Below, piece after piece: positions 26,201 to 34,170 of a DNA stretch of 64,000 nucleotides. Within the stretch, counting starts at the first letter, position 1. Each line of letters starts with the position of its first letter. The DNA is from DAOUJH01 sp965116555. Lineage in GTDB: Bacteria > Chloroflexota > Dehalococcoidia > Lucifugimonadales > QGNO01. The notes beneath the pieces were generated by a model. That model was not told the origin of the DNA and did no database searches. It worked only from the letters and a program-made list of their open reading frames with translations. Position numbers and translations under genes: made by a program. The stretch spans positions 868,001-932,000 of the forward strand of contig OZ220698.1 of NCBI GenBank assembly GCA_965116555.1, given 5' to 3'.

Positions 26201-27051
26201 AACGCGAGATTGCCTTCCTTCCCGCTGGGCAGCCCCTGAACCTGCAGGCCACAATGGAAAGCGGCCAGTTGTTTCGTTGGAGCAGGGAAGGGGAGTGGTA
26301 TAGGGGCGTAATCGGCGAACATGGGTATGCGCTGAAGCAAGCGGAGAACGGGCTTCTGGTAAAAACGTCGGCAACGGCAACGGAGGAGGCAGAGAGAACG
26401 CTCCGGGACTTCTTCCGCCTTGACGACGACCTGCCAGCGACGTATGAAGCCATGGCAGGGGATGAAAAGCTCGCTGAAGCCATAGGCCGTTGGAGAGGAC
26501 TGCGGATTCTGCGGCAGGACCCCTGGGAATGCCTGATAAGCTTCGTTTGCTCATCAGTGTCCAACATTCCAAGGATCAGCAGGAACCTGAAAGCGGTGGC
26601 GCAAGCATACGGGCAGCCCGTATCGCTGGGGCATGATCAGCTCTATACGTTCCCACGGCCCGAACAGCTGGCGTACGCATCGGAAGGGGACCTGCTCAAG
26701 CTGGGGCTGGGATTCAGGGCCGGATACGTGGCAAAGATTGTGGAACGGGTGGCCGGAGGTCTGCTGGATATAGATGCTCTGCGCACCGCCGCATACGAGG
26801 ATGCAAAGCCGGCTTTGATGGAGCTGTCCGGCGTGGGCAACAAGGTCGCAGACTGCGTTCTGCTGTTCTCTTTAGAGAAGCCGGAGGGGTTTCCCATAGA
26901 CCGCTGGATTCTGAGAGGGCTGGTTGACTGGTACGGCCACAGCGAAAAGGCACGGTACGGAGACCTAGCGGCATGGGCGCAGAGGAGGTGGGGAAGGAAC
27001 GCAGGCTACGTCCAGCAGTACATGTACCATCACAAGCGGTTGCTGGGCTAG
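26182..27051 (+). CDS. ogg: OGG1-like 8-oxoguanine DNA glycosylase/AP lyase
   Basis: A 289-residue HhH-GPD glycosylase of the OGG1 branch. The N-terminal domain has the MESGQLFRW motif; the core has ISFVCSSVSNIPRI (eukaryotic OGG1 has QxSxNNxIxRI). The helix-hairpin-helix/catalytic region MELSGVGNKVADCVLLFSLEKPEGFPIDRW contains the expected nucleophilic Lys (in GNKVADC) and the Asp (in PIDRW). The residue after it is Arg where OGG1 has Thr-His. It excises oxidised purines and cleaves the abasic site. It overlaps dinG and is last in the rsmA-ispE-PHP-dinG-ogg run. The ATG at 26182 may be followed by a later start. Confidence 0.88.
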   Translation: MVEEAVKREIAFLPAGQPLNLQATMESGQLFRWSREGEWYRGVIGEHGYALKQAENGLLVKTSATATEEAERTLRDFFRLDDDLPATYEAMAGDEKLAEAIGRWRGLRILRQDPWECLISFVCSSVSNIPRISRNLKAVAQAYGQPVSLGHDQLYTFPRPEQLAYASEGDLLKLGLGFRAGYVAKIVERVAGGLLDIDALRTAAYEDAKPALMELSGVGNKVADCVLLFSLEKPEGFPIDRWILRGLVDWYGHSEKARYGDLAAWAQRRWGRNAGYVQQYMYHHKRLLG

Positions 27052-27809
27052 AACTCTCTACCGGTGGACTATATGGTTAGTACGAGTAACTGGCATAGCG
27101 CGATAGCGCGCTTAGTCACGATGCACATCCAAATCATTCCAGACAGCGTAATGATAAAGTAAGAAGCATCAACCAAATGGGCACGAGTGGGCTTCCTCGC
27201 GGCTCAGGGAGCCCACCTGATCGTCATGACGTCGAACGGATGGCGATTCTATGCCCTCTATCAAGGTGACTCGTGACAGTGAGAGCCATCACCGCAAGCC
27301 TGAAGAGAGTCGCGAAGAGCAAGGCCACGTGGTCCTTGGTGATTCTGCTCGTGGTGCCGTTTCTCTTGGTGTACTGGATCAGCTCGAGGAACTTGGTCTG
27401 CGTATTCCCAAGAGGATTCGGGCACAACCCGTTCCACCATACGTTTCAGGACTTACTCGACATCTCCAGCCTAGATTTGCTCAGGCGTTCGCCGCGCTGG
27501 ACACCGTGGCCCCGGACGGCTCTGATAAACAGGTTCTAATTGAGAGGAAAAGTAGACACAACTTCGAGTTGGCTAGCGGGTAGGCTACGTGATGGCCATC
27601 GAGGCGCTGTATCAAATAAGGAATGGAGGGATATCAAATTAAATGTGGCTGCTTAAGGCTAGCTAAATGAAGAAGGAATGTACTCAGATTCTGGTGGGGT
27701 TCTCGTCTTTTTGGACTCATTTCCCTCCCTGGATATCTACACATTCCTTGGTTGATGACATGATGAGGAATCAAGCAGGAGATGGAGCCTGCAAACTGGA
27801 GTTTAGAGT
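27052..27809 (+). other. Gene-poor stretch, possible decayed sequence
   Basis: These 758 bases hold no recognisable gene. Two overlapping frames at 27251-27583 and 27273-27539 are open but match no family known to me; one has a hydrophobic run (WSLVILLVVPFLLVYWI). A hairpin GTGGGCT/AGCCCAC spans about 27188-27217, without a T run. A perfect 9-bp inverted repeat AAGGAATGT/ACATTCCTT lies at 27673-27681 and 27741-27749. Low gene density and mixed frames suggest a decayed locus ahead of the propeller duplication. Confidence 0.4.
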
Positions 27810-28967
27810 ATGCTGAGCATGACAGCGATTAAGGAAGTGGCCCAGTACCTGGTTGTGCTCGTGGTCGTTTCTGTCGTTCTGCTTCTCCTTTTCGTCGCTT
27901 ATGTCAATAACGCTTGGCCAGATGAGGGTGAGGGTTCTCTACCCCTATCTCAATTACGAAGCTGGGGAGATGGTCCGCCTCAATGGTTCCCGGATGGGGA
28001 TCGCATAGCGTTCAGCCGCGACAGTGCTGTGTATGTTGTTGACTCTGCAGGTTCCCACCTGCAGTTGGTCGACGGCGGCGGTGGCGACGGGGAACTCGAC
28101 TTGGCACGCTCTCCAAGCGTATCGCCCGACGGCTCTCGAGTCGCCTATGCTGCCTACGAACGATACGGATGGTGGTGGGACAGGTCTGAAAGCTGGGAGA
28201 TAGTTACGGCCAGGCCTGACGGCTCCGACAAACGTAGGCTCACAGAGGACGACAGAATTGACATCGACCCCGTCTGGTCCCCTGACGGGACTAGCCTCTC
28301 ATTTGAATTCTCACCTCGCAACTATTACGTTTGGGGAATCGGCATGGTTTCAGCAGACGGTTCTGGTGTAACGAAAGAGGTGTACACAGCGAGTGGCCTT
28401 AGCCCAGTCAATGGGACTCCCATGCTATCCCCAGACGGAAGTCGGATAGTGTTCTCGGTAGGTGAATATCACAGCGGAAACGACTTGTATTTGGTTGATA
28501 TAGACGGGTCTGGCCTGACAGAGCTTGACGAACAGACGAGTCTGGCCGCATGGTCTCCGGACGGCCAGCGCATAGCCTACGCTAAGCGCATACTCAGGGA
28601 TGACGAATATGTCGCTGCCGGGATATGCACGGTAGGCATCGACGGCTCGGACATGCGTGAAATAATCTCGTTCCCCGGCCGAGAGGTTGGCTGGATAGAG
28701 AACATATCATGGTCGCCGGACGGCTCTGAGATACTCTTTGGGACGACCGTCATAGCGGCGGACGGCTCTGCAGTACGGGAGCTTCCTATTTCGGGTAGCC
28801 ATGCTTCGTGGTCTCCCGATGGCTCTAGGATAGCAGTTTACAGTGATGCCTGGTACTCGGCTGTCGTGCTCGCAACCGTGGCGCGGGACGGCACGGATAC
28901 CCGAGTCCTGGTAGAGCAGAGTGAGGACGGAAGTCTGATTGCCGCCGAAGGGAGGCCATTCGGATGA
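27810..28967 (+). CDS. Membrane-anchored PD40/TolB-type beta-propeller protein, copy 1
   Basis: A 385-residue protein. One N-terminal membrane span (about residues 12-31, LVVLVVVSVVLLLLFVAYV) is followed by an extracytoplasmic PD40 propeller with repeats of the form W(S/F)PDG-x-R-I-A-(F/Y). Examples are WFPDGDRIAF, WSPDGTSLSF, LSPDGSRIVF and WSPDGSRIAVY. The fold is that of TolB and related propellers; the ligand is unknown. No Tol-Pal genes are near. The second copy at 29193-30347 is nearly the same in its last third at base level, showing a tandem duplication. Confidence 0.85.
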   Translation: MLSMTAIKEVAQYLVVLVVVSVVLLLLFVAYVNNAWPDEGEGSLPLSQLRSWGDGPPQWFPDGDRIAFSRDSAVYVVDSAGSHLQLVDGGGGDGELDLARSPSVSPDGSRVAYAAYERYGWWWDRSESWEIVTARPDGSDKRRLTEDDRIDIDPVWSPDGTSLSFEFSPRNYYVWGIGMVSADGSGVTKEVYTASGLSPVNGTPMLSPDGSRIVFSVGEYHSGNDLYLVDIDGSGLTELDEQTSLAAWSPDGQRIAYAKRILRDDEYVAAGICTVGIDGSDMREIISFPGREVGWIENISWSPDGSEILFGTTVIAADGSAVRELPISGSHASWSPDGSRIAVYSDAWYSAVVLATVARDGTDTRVLVEQSEDGSLIAAEGRPFG

Positions 28968-29046
28968 AGGGTACATATTAAACGCATGGATATTTCTCTA
29001 CACTTATTGGTTTACGCATGATGAGCCGCCAAGCAGGAGATGGCCA

Positions 29047-29148
29047 TTGCTGAGGAGAATAGTCTTCAGAATTGTGGAGGGGATACTGGCTCTCGTTGGA
29101 TTTATCTTCATCCTCGAGGTGCTATTTATTGCCTATCTCCGTTCATAG
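29047..29148 (+). pseudogene. Truncated copy of the propeller-protein N-terminus
   Basis: From TTG 29047 the frame reads LLRRIVFRIVEGILALVGFIFI and ends after 33 residues. This matches the membrane anchor of the flanking propeller proteins (MLSRKTLRKVVRGLAWLG in copy 2), with no propeller after it. The stretch AAGCAGGAGATGG just upstream (near 29031-29043) repeats sequence found before copy 1 (near 27773-27785). It looks like the remnant of a third copy. A free small membrane peptide is possible but less likely. Confidence 0.45.
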
Positions 29149-29192
29149 CTCTTCTTCTATACATCTAACTAGCACCGAGTGGAGTCCAGAGT

Positions 29193-30347
29193 ATGCTGAG
29201 CAGGAAAACATTAAGGAAAGTGGTCCGTGGACTGGCCTGGCTCGGGGTATTTTCTATCGCTTTGCATCTACTCTTGATTCTCTATGCGATAGCATTCATT
29301 AATCTGAGCTATAGGGAGGACCCCGGTGTACCCCCGTTACCCCGGTTCGTCACTGACCCTTACCCGCCTGCATGGTTCCCTGACGGGGACCGCATCGCGT
29401 TCAGCCACGCAGGCTCCATATACGTAATCGACTCCTCGGGCTGGCAGTTGATCCACGGCAACGGTAAAGAGCCCACTGGCGATGATTACATTGGCTTGTC
29501 TTATGGTCCAAGTGTATCGCCCGACGGCTCTCGAATAGCCTACGCTGCCTACGAACGATACGGATGGTGGTTGTTCAGATCAGAAGGCTGGGAGATAGTT
29601 ACAGCCAGGCCCGACGGTTCCGACCAACGCAGGTTGACGAAGAACAAGATAAGGAACCTCAGCCCTGTCTGGTCGCCGGACGGTACTCGTATTTTCTTTA
29701 ATGAGGACGGGGCCTTGTACGCGGTAGCGGGGGACGGCTCCGATGGCAGTGTTAGAGTTGTGGAAGCCGAGAAAGGCGTAATAACAATAGATTTTGCGCT
29801 CTCACCTGACGGAAGTCACATAGCCTTCGTGGCTGGAGGGCGGCACGGAAGGGACGCGTTCGTCGTGAATACGGACGGATCGAACGTGAGGAGGCTGGTG
29901 GACAATGCGGACAACCCATTTCTGTCGGTGCTGGCGTGGTCTCCAGACAGCCGCCGCATAGCCTACGCCAACGGCGAGGTGAGGGATGGCGAACTCGTAG
30001 CTGTAGGGATATACACGGTAGGCATCGACGGCTCAGATGTGCGCGAAATAATCTCGTTCCCCGACTTTGACCGGACGGAAAACGCATCATGGTCGCCGGA
30101 CGGCTCTGAGATACTCTTTGGGACGACTGTCGTTGCGGCAGACGGCTCCGCGGTACGGAAACTTCCTTTTCCGGATGGCCAAGCTTCATGGTCTCCCGAT
30201 GGCTCCAGGATAGCGGTCTACAGTGAGGTCTGGCCCTCCGGTGACGTGCTCTATACCGTGGCGCGAGACGGCACGGATGCCCGAGTCCTGGTAAGGCAGC
30301 GTGCGGACGGAAGGCTGCGTGACGCCGAAGGGAGGCCATTAGGATGA
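29193..30347 (+). CDS. Membrane-anchored PD40/TolB-type beta-propeller protein, copy 2
   Basis: A 384-residue paralogue of the gene at 27810-28967 with the same plan: N-terminal anchor (about residues 14-36), a short Pro-rich spacer, then a PD40 propeller (WFPDGDRIAF, VSPDGSRIAYAAYERYGWW, WSPDGTRIFF, LSPDGSHIAF, WSPDSRRIAY, WSPDGSEILFG, WSPDGSRIAVY). The context AGAGTATGCTGAGCA around the start codon is repeated exactly at copy 1, so the duplication includes the 5' end. Copies diverge most in the middle blades, which may carry ligand specificity. Confidence 0.85.
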   Translation: MLSRKTLRKVVRGLAWLGVFSIALHLLLILYAIAFINLSYREDPGVPPLPRFVTDPYPPAWFPDGDRIAFSHAGSIYVIDSSGWQLIHGNGKEPTGDDYIGLSYGPSVSPDGSRIAYAAYERYGWWLFRSEGWEIVTARPDGSDQRRLTKNKIRNLSPVWSPDGTRIFFNEDGALYAVAGDGSDGSVRVVEAEKGVITIDFALSPDGSHIAFVAGGRHGRDAFVVNTDGSNVRRLVDNADNPFLSVLAWSPDSRRIAYANGEVRDGELVAVGIYTVGIDGSDVREIISFPDFDRTENASWSPDGSEILFGTTVVAADGSAVRKLPFPDGQASWSPDGSRIAVYSEVWPSGDVLYTVARDGTDARVLVRQRADGRLRDAEGRPLG

Positions 30348-30372
30348 GGGGTACTTATTAGATATATAGGGT

Positions 30373-31089
30373 CTAGTGGACCCTGAACCTGAGGAATATC
30401 TCGTCCGCCATGGCCTTGGTGGCCTCCCACTCTTCCGCGTCGCCGACTACGGTGACCGAAACGGCATCGGAGCCGGATAGCGTTATGAGCATTGAGCCAC
30501 GGTGGGAGCTTCCGATAGTGGTGTAGTCAATGCGATAGGAAGGCCGCGTCCTTCCGGGGAAAACGATCCCGCGCGAATCAATCGTGGCATCAAGAGTGAG
30601 ATTGCTTCCGTACTCGTCGATGTCCGCTGCGCCAACGAATCGCTCAACCCGGACGGATACCTGGCGGGAAGAGCCGGGGTCGAAGGCCCAGTAATCAAGG
30701 CCAGAGACTGCGCCGACTTGCCATTCCAAGGGATGGGACAAGGCATATTGAACAACACCGGAACGCACTTCCTCAGTCCACCCCGCAACAGGCTGCGGCA
30801 GAAGGGTGTAGGGGAGAGGGGACGGGGTAGCCGTAGGGGTTGATGTGGAAGTCGCGACCGCGGTGGGTGTGAACGTAGGCGTGGGTATGTTATCGATAGT
30901 TGCTTGAACGCGGGCGCTGATTGTGGCCTGAATGTCCGGCAGAGGAGTTGGAGTGGGCGAAGGAGTCGGGGTTGGAGTGAGAGCGGGCGACACCGGTGTT
31001 TCGTCCGTTTTAAGCGGCGATTCGGAAGCGCAGCCCAACAGGGTTACGCAGACCACGAGGAAGAATGCCAGGAGAATCCAACGTTTCAT
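30373..31089 (-). CDS. Lipoprotein with Thr/Pro linker, unknown C-terminal domain
   Basis: A 238-residue protein with a lipoprotein signal peptide (MKRWILLAFFLVVCVTLLGC, lipobox LLGC). A linker of TPTP repeats follows (about residues 35-90), then a C-terminal domain of about 140 residues (YALSHPLEWQV ... RGSMLITLSGSDAVSVTVVGDAEEWE). The domain resembles the PsbP-like fold found in surface lipoproteins, but this is by pattern only. It is convergent with propeller copy 2 and 29 bases after the cca stop on its own strand. Confidence 0.75.
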   Translation of the reverse strand: MKRWILLAFFLVVCVTLLGCASESPLKTDETPVSPALTPTPTPSPTPTPLPDIQATISARVQATIDNIPTPTFTPTAVATSTSTPTATPSPLPYTLLPQPVAGWTEEVRSGVVQYALSHPLEWQVGAVSGLDYWAFDPGSSRQVSVRVERFVGAADIDEYGSNLTLDATIDSRGIVFPGRTRPSYRIDYTTIGSSHRGSMLITLSGSDAVSVTVVGDAEEWEATKAMADEIFLRFRVH

Positions 31090-31118
31090 AGCAGGGAATT
31101 AGGACCTGTCACAGAGGG

Positions 31119-32360
31119 CTACTGCTCAGCCAGTCTCCTTACAAGAGCCTCCTCTTCTTCCTTGGTGGAAATCTCTCCCTCGATGCGGGCGACACGCAGT
31201 CGCTCCAGCAACAGTCCAACCCGCGGGCCCTGAGGTATGCCAAGGCGGGCCAGATCACGTCCATTGAGGCGTGGCTTCACGTGCCGCCATTCGTTCAAGT
31301 AGCGCAAGGCTAGACCGGACGAAGCTTCATCCCCAGAGAGCAAGGCCGTCACCCGCAGGGCGTGCGGGTCCAGGCCTTGGAGTTTGGCAACAATTCGGGA
31401 AGGCGACCCTTCGGGATCCAGCGATGCAACAGCGTTCCTGGCCTTAACGGTGTCTCTCACCGCCCTGGCTTCGGTTGGGGGCATTTTCAGTCGTTGGATG
31501 AACCCTTCCGCCTCTGATTCATTCATGGCAACGGCCAGCAAAGCCAGATACGACCGGGGATTTCCGATATGAGCGGATGCCGGTATGGCGGAGAGCCTGC
31601 GCTCCAACTCTTCCTCAGACGGAAGATGCCGGTACAAGGCCGCAAGCAAGCCCAATCGAGCGGCACGAAGCAAGATTGCGGGAGCGTTCCCCTCTTTGAA
31701 AATGAGGCTCATCTCACGTCGTAGGCGGTCGCCGCTTATGGTATCGAGATATGGGGCGTCGGACGTGAGCAACGCCTCCGTGTCATGGCTCAGACTGAAG
31801 CCCAGGCGCTGCTCATATCGGACGGCCCTGAGCATCCTGGTGGCGTCGTCGCGGAAGCTGCCGTCGTGGAGTACGCGGATAGTCCGTGACCGGATGTCAT
31901 CCTGACCTCCACACGGATCCAGGACGACGACCGGTTCAGGCGTTAGCCTGAGAGCCATGGCGTTGATGGTGAAATCGCGGCGCTGAAGGTCGTCATCTAT
32001 AGAGCTTGGGGAGACGGTGGGCAATGCGCCCGGTTTGCGGTACGTCTCGCGTCGGGAAGTGACCACGTCCACGGACTCACCGGCCATGTCCACTTTGAAA
32101 GTGCCAAACTGGGAACGGGAAACCACCCTTCCAGATAGCCTGGCGGCCAGCGCATGCGCTACGGTTGAGGCGTCGTTCTCCACGGTGATGTCCAAGTCCG
32201 CTACAGGCTCGCCCATGAGCAGGTCGCGGACGGCGCCTCCCACCAGATAGATGGGGACGCCGTGCTTCACGCCTATCTCCACCGCTTCGCTAAGAATGCC
32301 ACTGCGAGGCTGGCCCAGGGTTCGATTCAACTTGTTTTTGAGGACTGCAGGTTCAAACAT
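31119..32360 (-). CDS. cca: CCA tRNA nucleotidyltransferase / polyA polymerase family
   Basis: A 413-residue class II nucleotidyltransferase. The head has LVGGAVRDLLMGEPVADLDITVEND (GG, R and DxD motifs), then QFGTFKVDM, RRDFTINAMALRL and the neck motif RMLRAVRYEQRLGF. It adds or repairs the 3' CCA of tRNAs, which fits the two CCA-less tRNA genes in the window. A poly(A) polymerase role cannot be excluded from the head domain alone. It is divergent from rnc, with 63 bases between start codons. Confidence 0.88.
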   Translation of the reverse strand: MFEPAVLKNKLNRTLGQPRSGILSEAVEIGVKHGVPIYLVGGAVRDLLMGEPVADLDITVENDASTVAHALAARLSGRVVSRSQFGTFKVDMAGESVDVVTSRRETYRKPGALPTVSPSSIDDDLQRRDFTINAMALRLTPEPVVVLDPCGGQDDIRSRTIRVLHDGSFRDDATRMLRAVRYEQRLGFSLSHDTEALLTSDAPYLDTISGDRLRREMSLIFKEGNAPAILLRAARLGLLAALYRHLPSEEELERRLSAIPASAHIGNPRSYLALLAVAMNESEAEGFIQRLKMPPTEARAVRDTVKARNAVASLDPEGSPSRIVAKLQGLDPHALRVTALLSGDEASSGLALRYLNEWRHVKPRLNGRDLARLGIPQGPRVGLLLERLRVARIEGEISTKEEEEALVRRLAEQ

Positions 32361-32423
32361 GGTTCTATTATAGACAGGCTGCTACGCTATATAGGTACAA
32401 TACTCCAGGGAAATGGTCAAAGT

Positions 32424-33116
32424 ATGAACGTGGACGCCAATACAATCGAGGCCAAGCTGGGGCTCTCCTTCAGGAACAAGAGCCTGCTGGAGCAAGCGCT
32501 AAGACACCCTTCCTACGTCAACGAGCATCCCGAATCGGGCGATTCCAACCAGAGAATGGAGTTCTTGGGAGACGCGTTCTTAGATGCCTTTGTGGCGCTA
32601 ACGCTGTATCAAAAACACCCTTCCGTGGATGAGGGATTGCTCACGGAGATGCGTTCCCAGATAGTAAGCGGCAAAACACTAGCCAGGGCAGCGATGCGCT
32701 TGGATATAGGCGAGCATCTGTTGCTGGGGCAGGGAGAGGTCGCGAGCGGAGGAAACAGGCGGGATTCCAACTTGGCCGCAGCCCTGGAAGCGCTGCTGGG
32801 CGCGGCGCTTCTTGACCGCGGCTACCACGCCGCACAGAAGCTGGCATTGAGCATGCTCGAACCGGAACTGTCTGAGATAGCATCGGAACAAACCGGCAAC
32901 CCAAAGTCCAGCCTGCAACAGGCTCTACACCGCTTGGGGAAGGACTCACCAACTTATAGGCTGGTCGGCTCGGAAGGACCGGCGCACCGTCAGAGGTTTA
33001 CAGTTGAAGTACTGGTGGACGGAGACGTCCTTGGCAAAGGCCAGGGAAGACGGAAGCTGGACGCCGAGCAAGAGGCGGCGCGCCAGGCTTTGACGAAGCT
33101 TGATTCCGTGTCATAG
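32424..33116 (+). CDS. rnc: Ribonuclease III
   Basis: A 230-residue RNase III: the catalytic domain with NQRMEFLGDAFLDAFV (signature, Glu and Asp ligands present) and a C-terminal dsRNA-binding domain (NPKSSLQQALHRLGK ... KDAEQEAA-like end). In the second metal motif the usual L-A-D-x-x-E-A-L reads L-A-A-A-L-E-A-L, so the conserved Asp (E. coli D114) is Ala while the essential Glu remains. This may alter activity or metal use. The start is ATG 32424; an upstream open extension from 32262 overlaps cca. It processes rRNA and other duplex RNA. Confidence 0.9.
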   Translation: MNVDANTIEAKLGLSFRNKSLLEQALRHPSYVNEHPESGDSNQRMEFLGDAFLDAFVALTLYQKHPSVDEGLLTEMRSQIVSGKTLARAAMRLDIGEHLLLGQGEVASGGNRRDSNLAAALEALLGAALLDRGYHAAQKLALSMLEPELSEIASEQTGNPKSSLQQALHRLGKDSPTYRLVGSEGPAHRQRFTVEVLVDGDVLGKGQGRRKLDAEQEAARQALTKLDSVS

Positions 33117-33173
33117 CGGTCTGAAACTAACGAATGCTATGATGAATAGACCCATCCAAGCGAGGCGCGCATT

Positions 33174-34136
33174 TTGAGACTGTTCGGACGCGGTAAGAGA
33201 ACACCCGAGAACACGGAGCAGGGACTACGACGCACCAGGGACACCTGGTTCAGCCGTGTAACACATCTATTCGGGGGTAACAGCGTATCCAACGAGACCT
33301 GGGAAGAGCTGGAGGAAGCGCTGATATCGTCGGACGTAGGCGTAAACACCACTTTGCAGCTTATAGAGCGGGCCAGGGAGCAAACCGGCGGCGGAGGGGC
33401 ACCGGCGGCTCTACAGGCCGTCAAGCAGGAACTGCTGTCATTGCTGAAACAGCCGACAGGGCAGGGGAATCGTATATTCGAAGAAGGTGCAACACGCCCC
33501 AAGCCGCTGGTGATCCTGGTGGTTGGAGTCAACGGTTCAGGCAAGACTACCAGCATCGCCAAGCTGACCCGCGTGTTCCGGGAGTCGGGCGACAGCGTGA
33601 TACTGGGTGCGGCAGACACGTTCCGGGCGGCTGCCATTGAGCAGCTGCAGACATGGGCCGAAAGACTTGGAGTAGAGGTGGTGGCCAATCAGCCTGGTGG
33701 AGACCCCGCCGCGGTGGCCTTCGACACCCTGCAGGCAGGAAAGGGGCGCAATGCCGACGTGGTGATAATCGATACGGCGGGACGGCTGCATACCAAGAGC
33801 AACCTCATGGAGGAGCTGAAGAAAATCAGAAGAGTGCTGGAGAGACAGGACCCTGAAGCGCCTCACCTGACCGTCCTTGTGATCGACGCTACAACCGGTC
33901 AGAACGGCCTAGCACAAGCCAAGGCATTCACCGAAGCGGTGAAGTGTGACGGAGTACTCCTAGCCAAGCTGGATGGCTCGGCCAAGGGCGGAATCGTCTT
34001 TGCCATAGGAGAACAGCTGGGGTTGCCGGTGCTTTTCATTGGAACCGGCGAGGACGCCGGCGCTCTGTCGCCGTTTGAGCCGGAGACATTCGTGGAGGCA
34101 CTGTTCGCTTCAAGCAGTGCGGAAATAGTGGCCTAA
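33174..34136 (+). CDS. ftsY: Signal recognition particle receptor FtsY
   Basis: A 320-residue SRP GTPase with the N domain (WEELEEALISSDVGV), P-loop VGVNGSGKTTSIAKL, DTFRAAAIEQL, DTAGRLHTKSNLM, and AKLDGSAKGG. The last motif has Ala in place of the common Thr of TKLD. The start is TTG at 33174, giving MRLFGRGKRTPENTEQG, a short basic leader rather than a long acidic A domain. It docks Ffh-SRP RNA complexes at the membrane. A 34-base gap precedes the DUF2298 gene, whose product would be co-translationally inserted. Confidence 0.93.
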   Translation: MRLFGRGKRTPENTEQGLRRTRDTWFSRVTHLFGGNSVSNETWEELEEALISSDVGVNTTLQLIERAREQTGGGGAPAALQAVKQELLSLLKQPTGQGNRIFEEGATRPKPLVILVVGVNGSGKTTSIAKLTRVFRESGDSVILGAADTFRAAAIEQLQTWAERLGVEVVANQPGGDPAAVAFDTLQAGKGRNADVVIIDTAGRLHTKSNLMEELKKIRRVLERQDPEAPHLTVLVIDATTGQNGLAQAKAFTEAVKCDGVLLAKLDGSAKGGIVFAIGEQLGLPVLFIGTGEDAGALSPFEPETFVEALFASSSAEIVA

Positions 34137-34170
34137 GCTGATTACACACGTCGCCACCTGATTTATCAAA

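Noticed and set aside
28939..29046. Upstream part of the 69-codon frame 28939-29148 as a gene start
   Set aside because: It overlaps the end of propeller copy 1 and reads through the intergenic repeat; only the anchor-like portion from 29047 resembles a family.
30502..30843. Plus-strand frame opposite the lipoprotein at 30373-31089
   Set aside because: The minus-strand frame has a clear lipobox and linker; the plus frame has no features.
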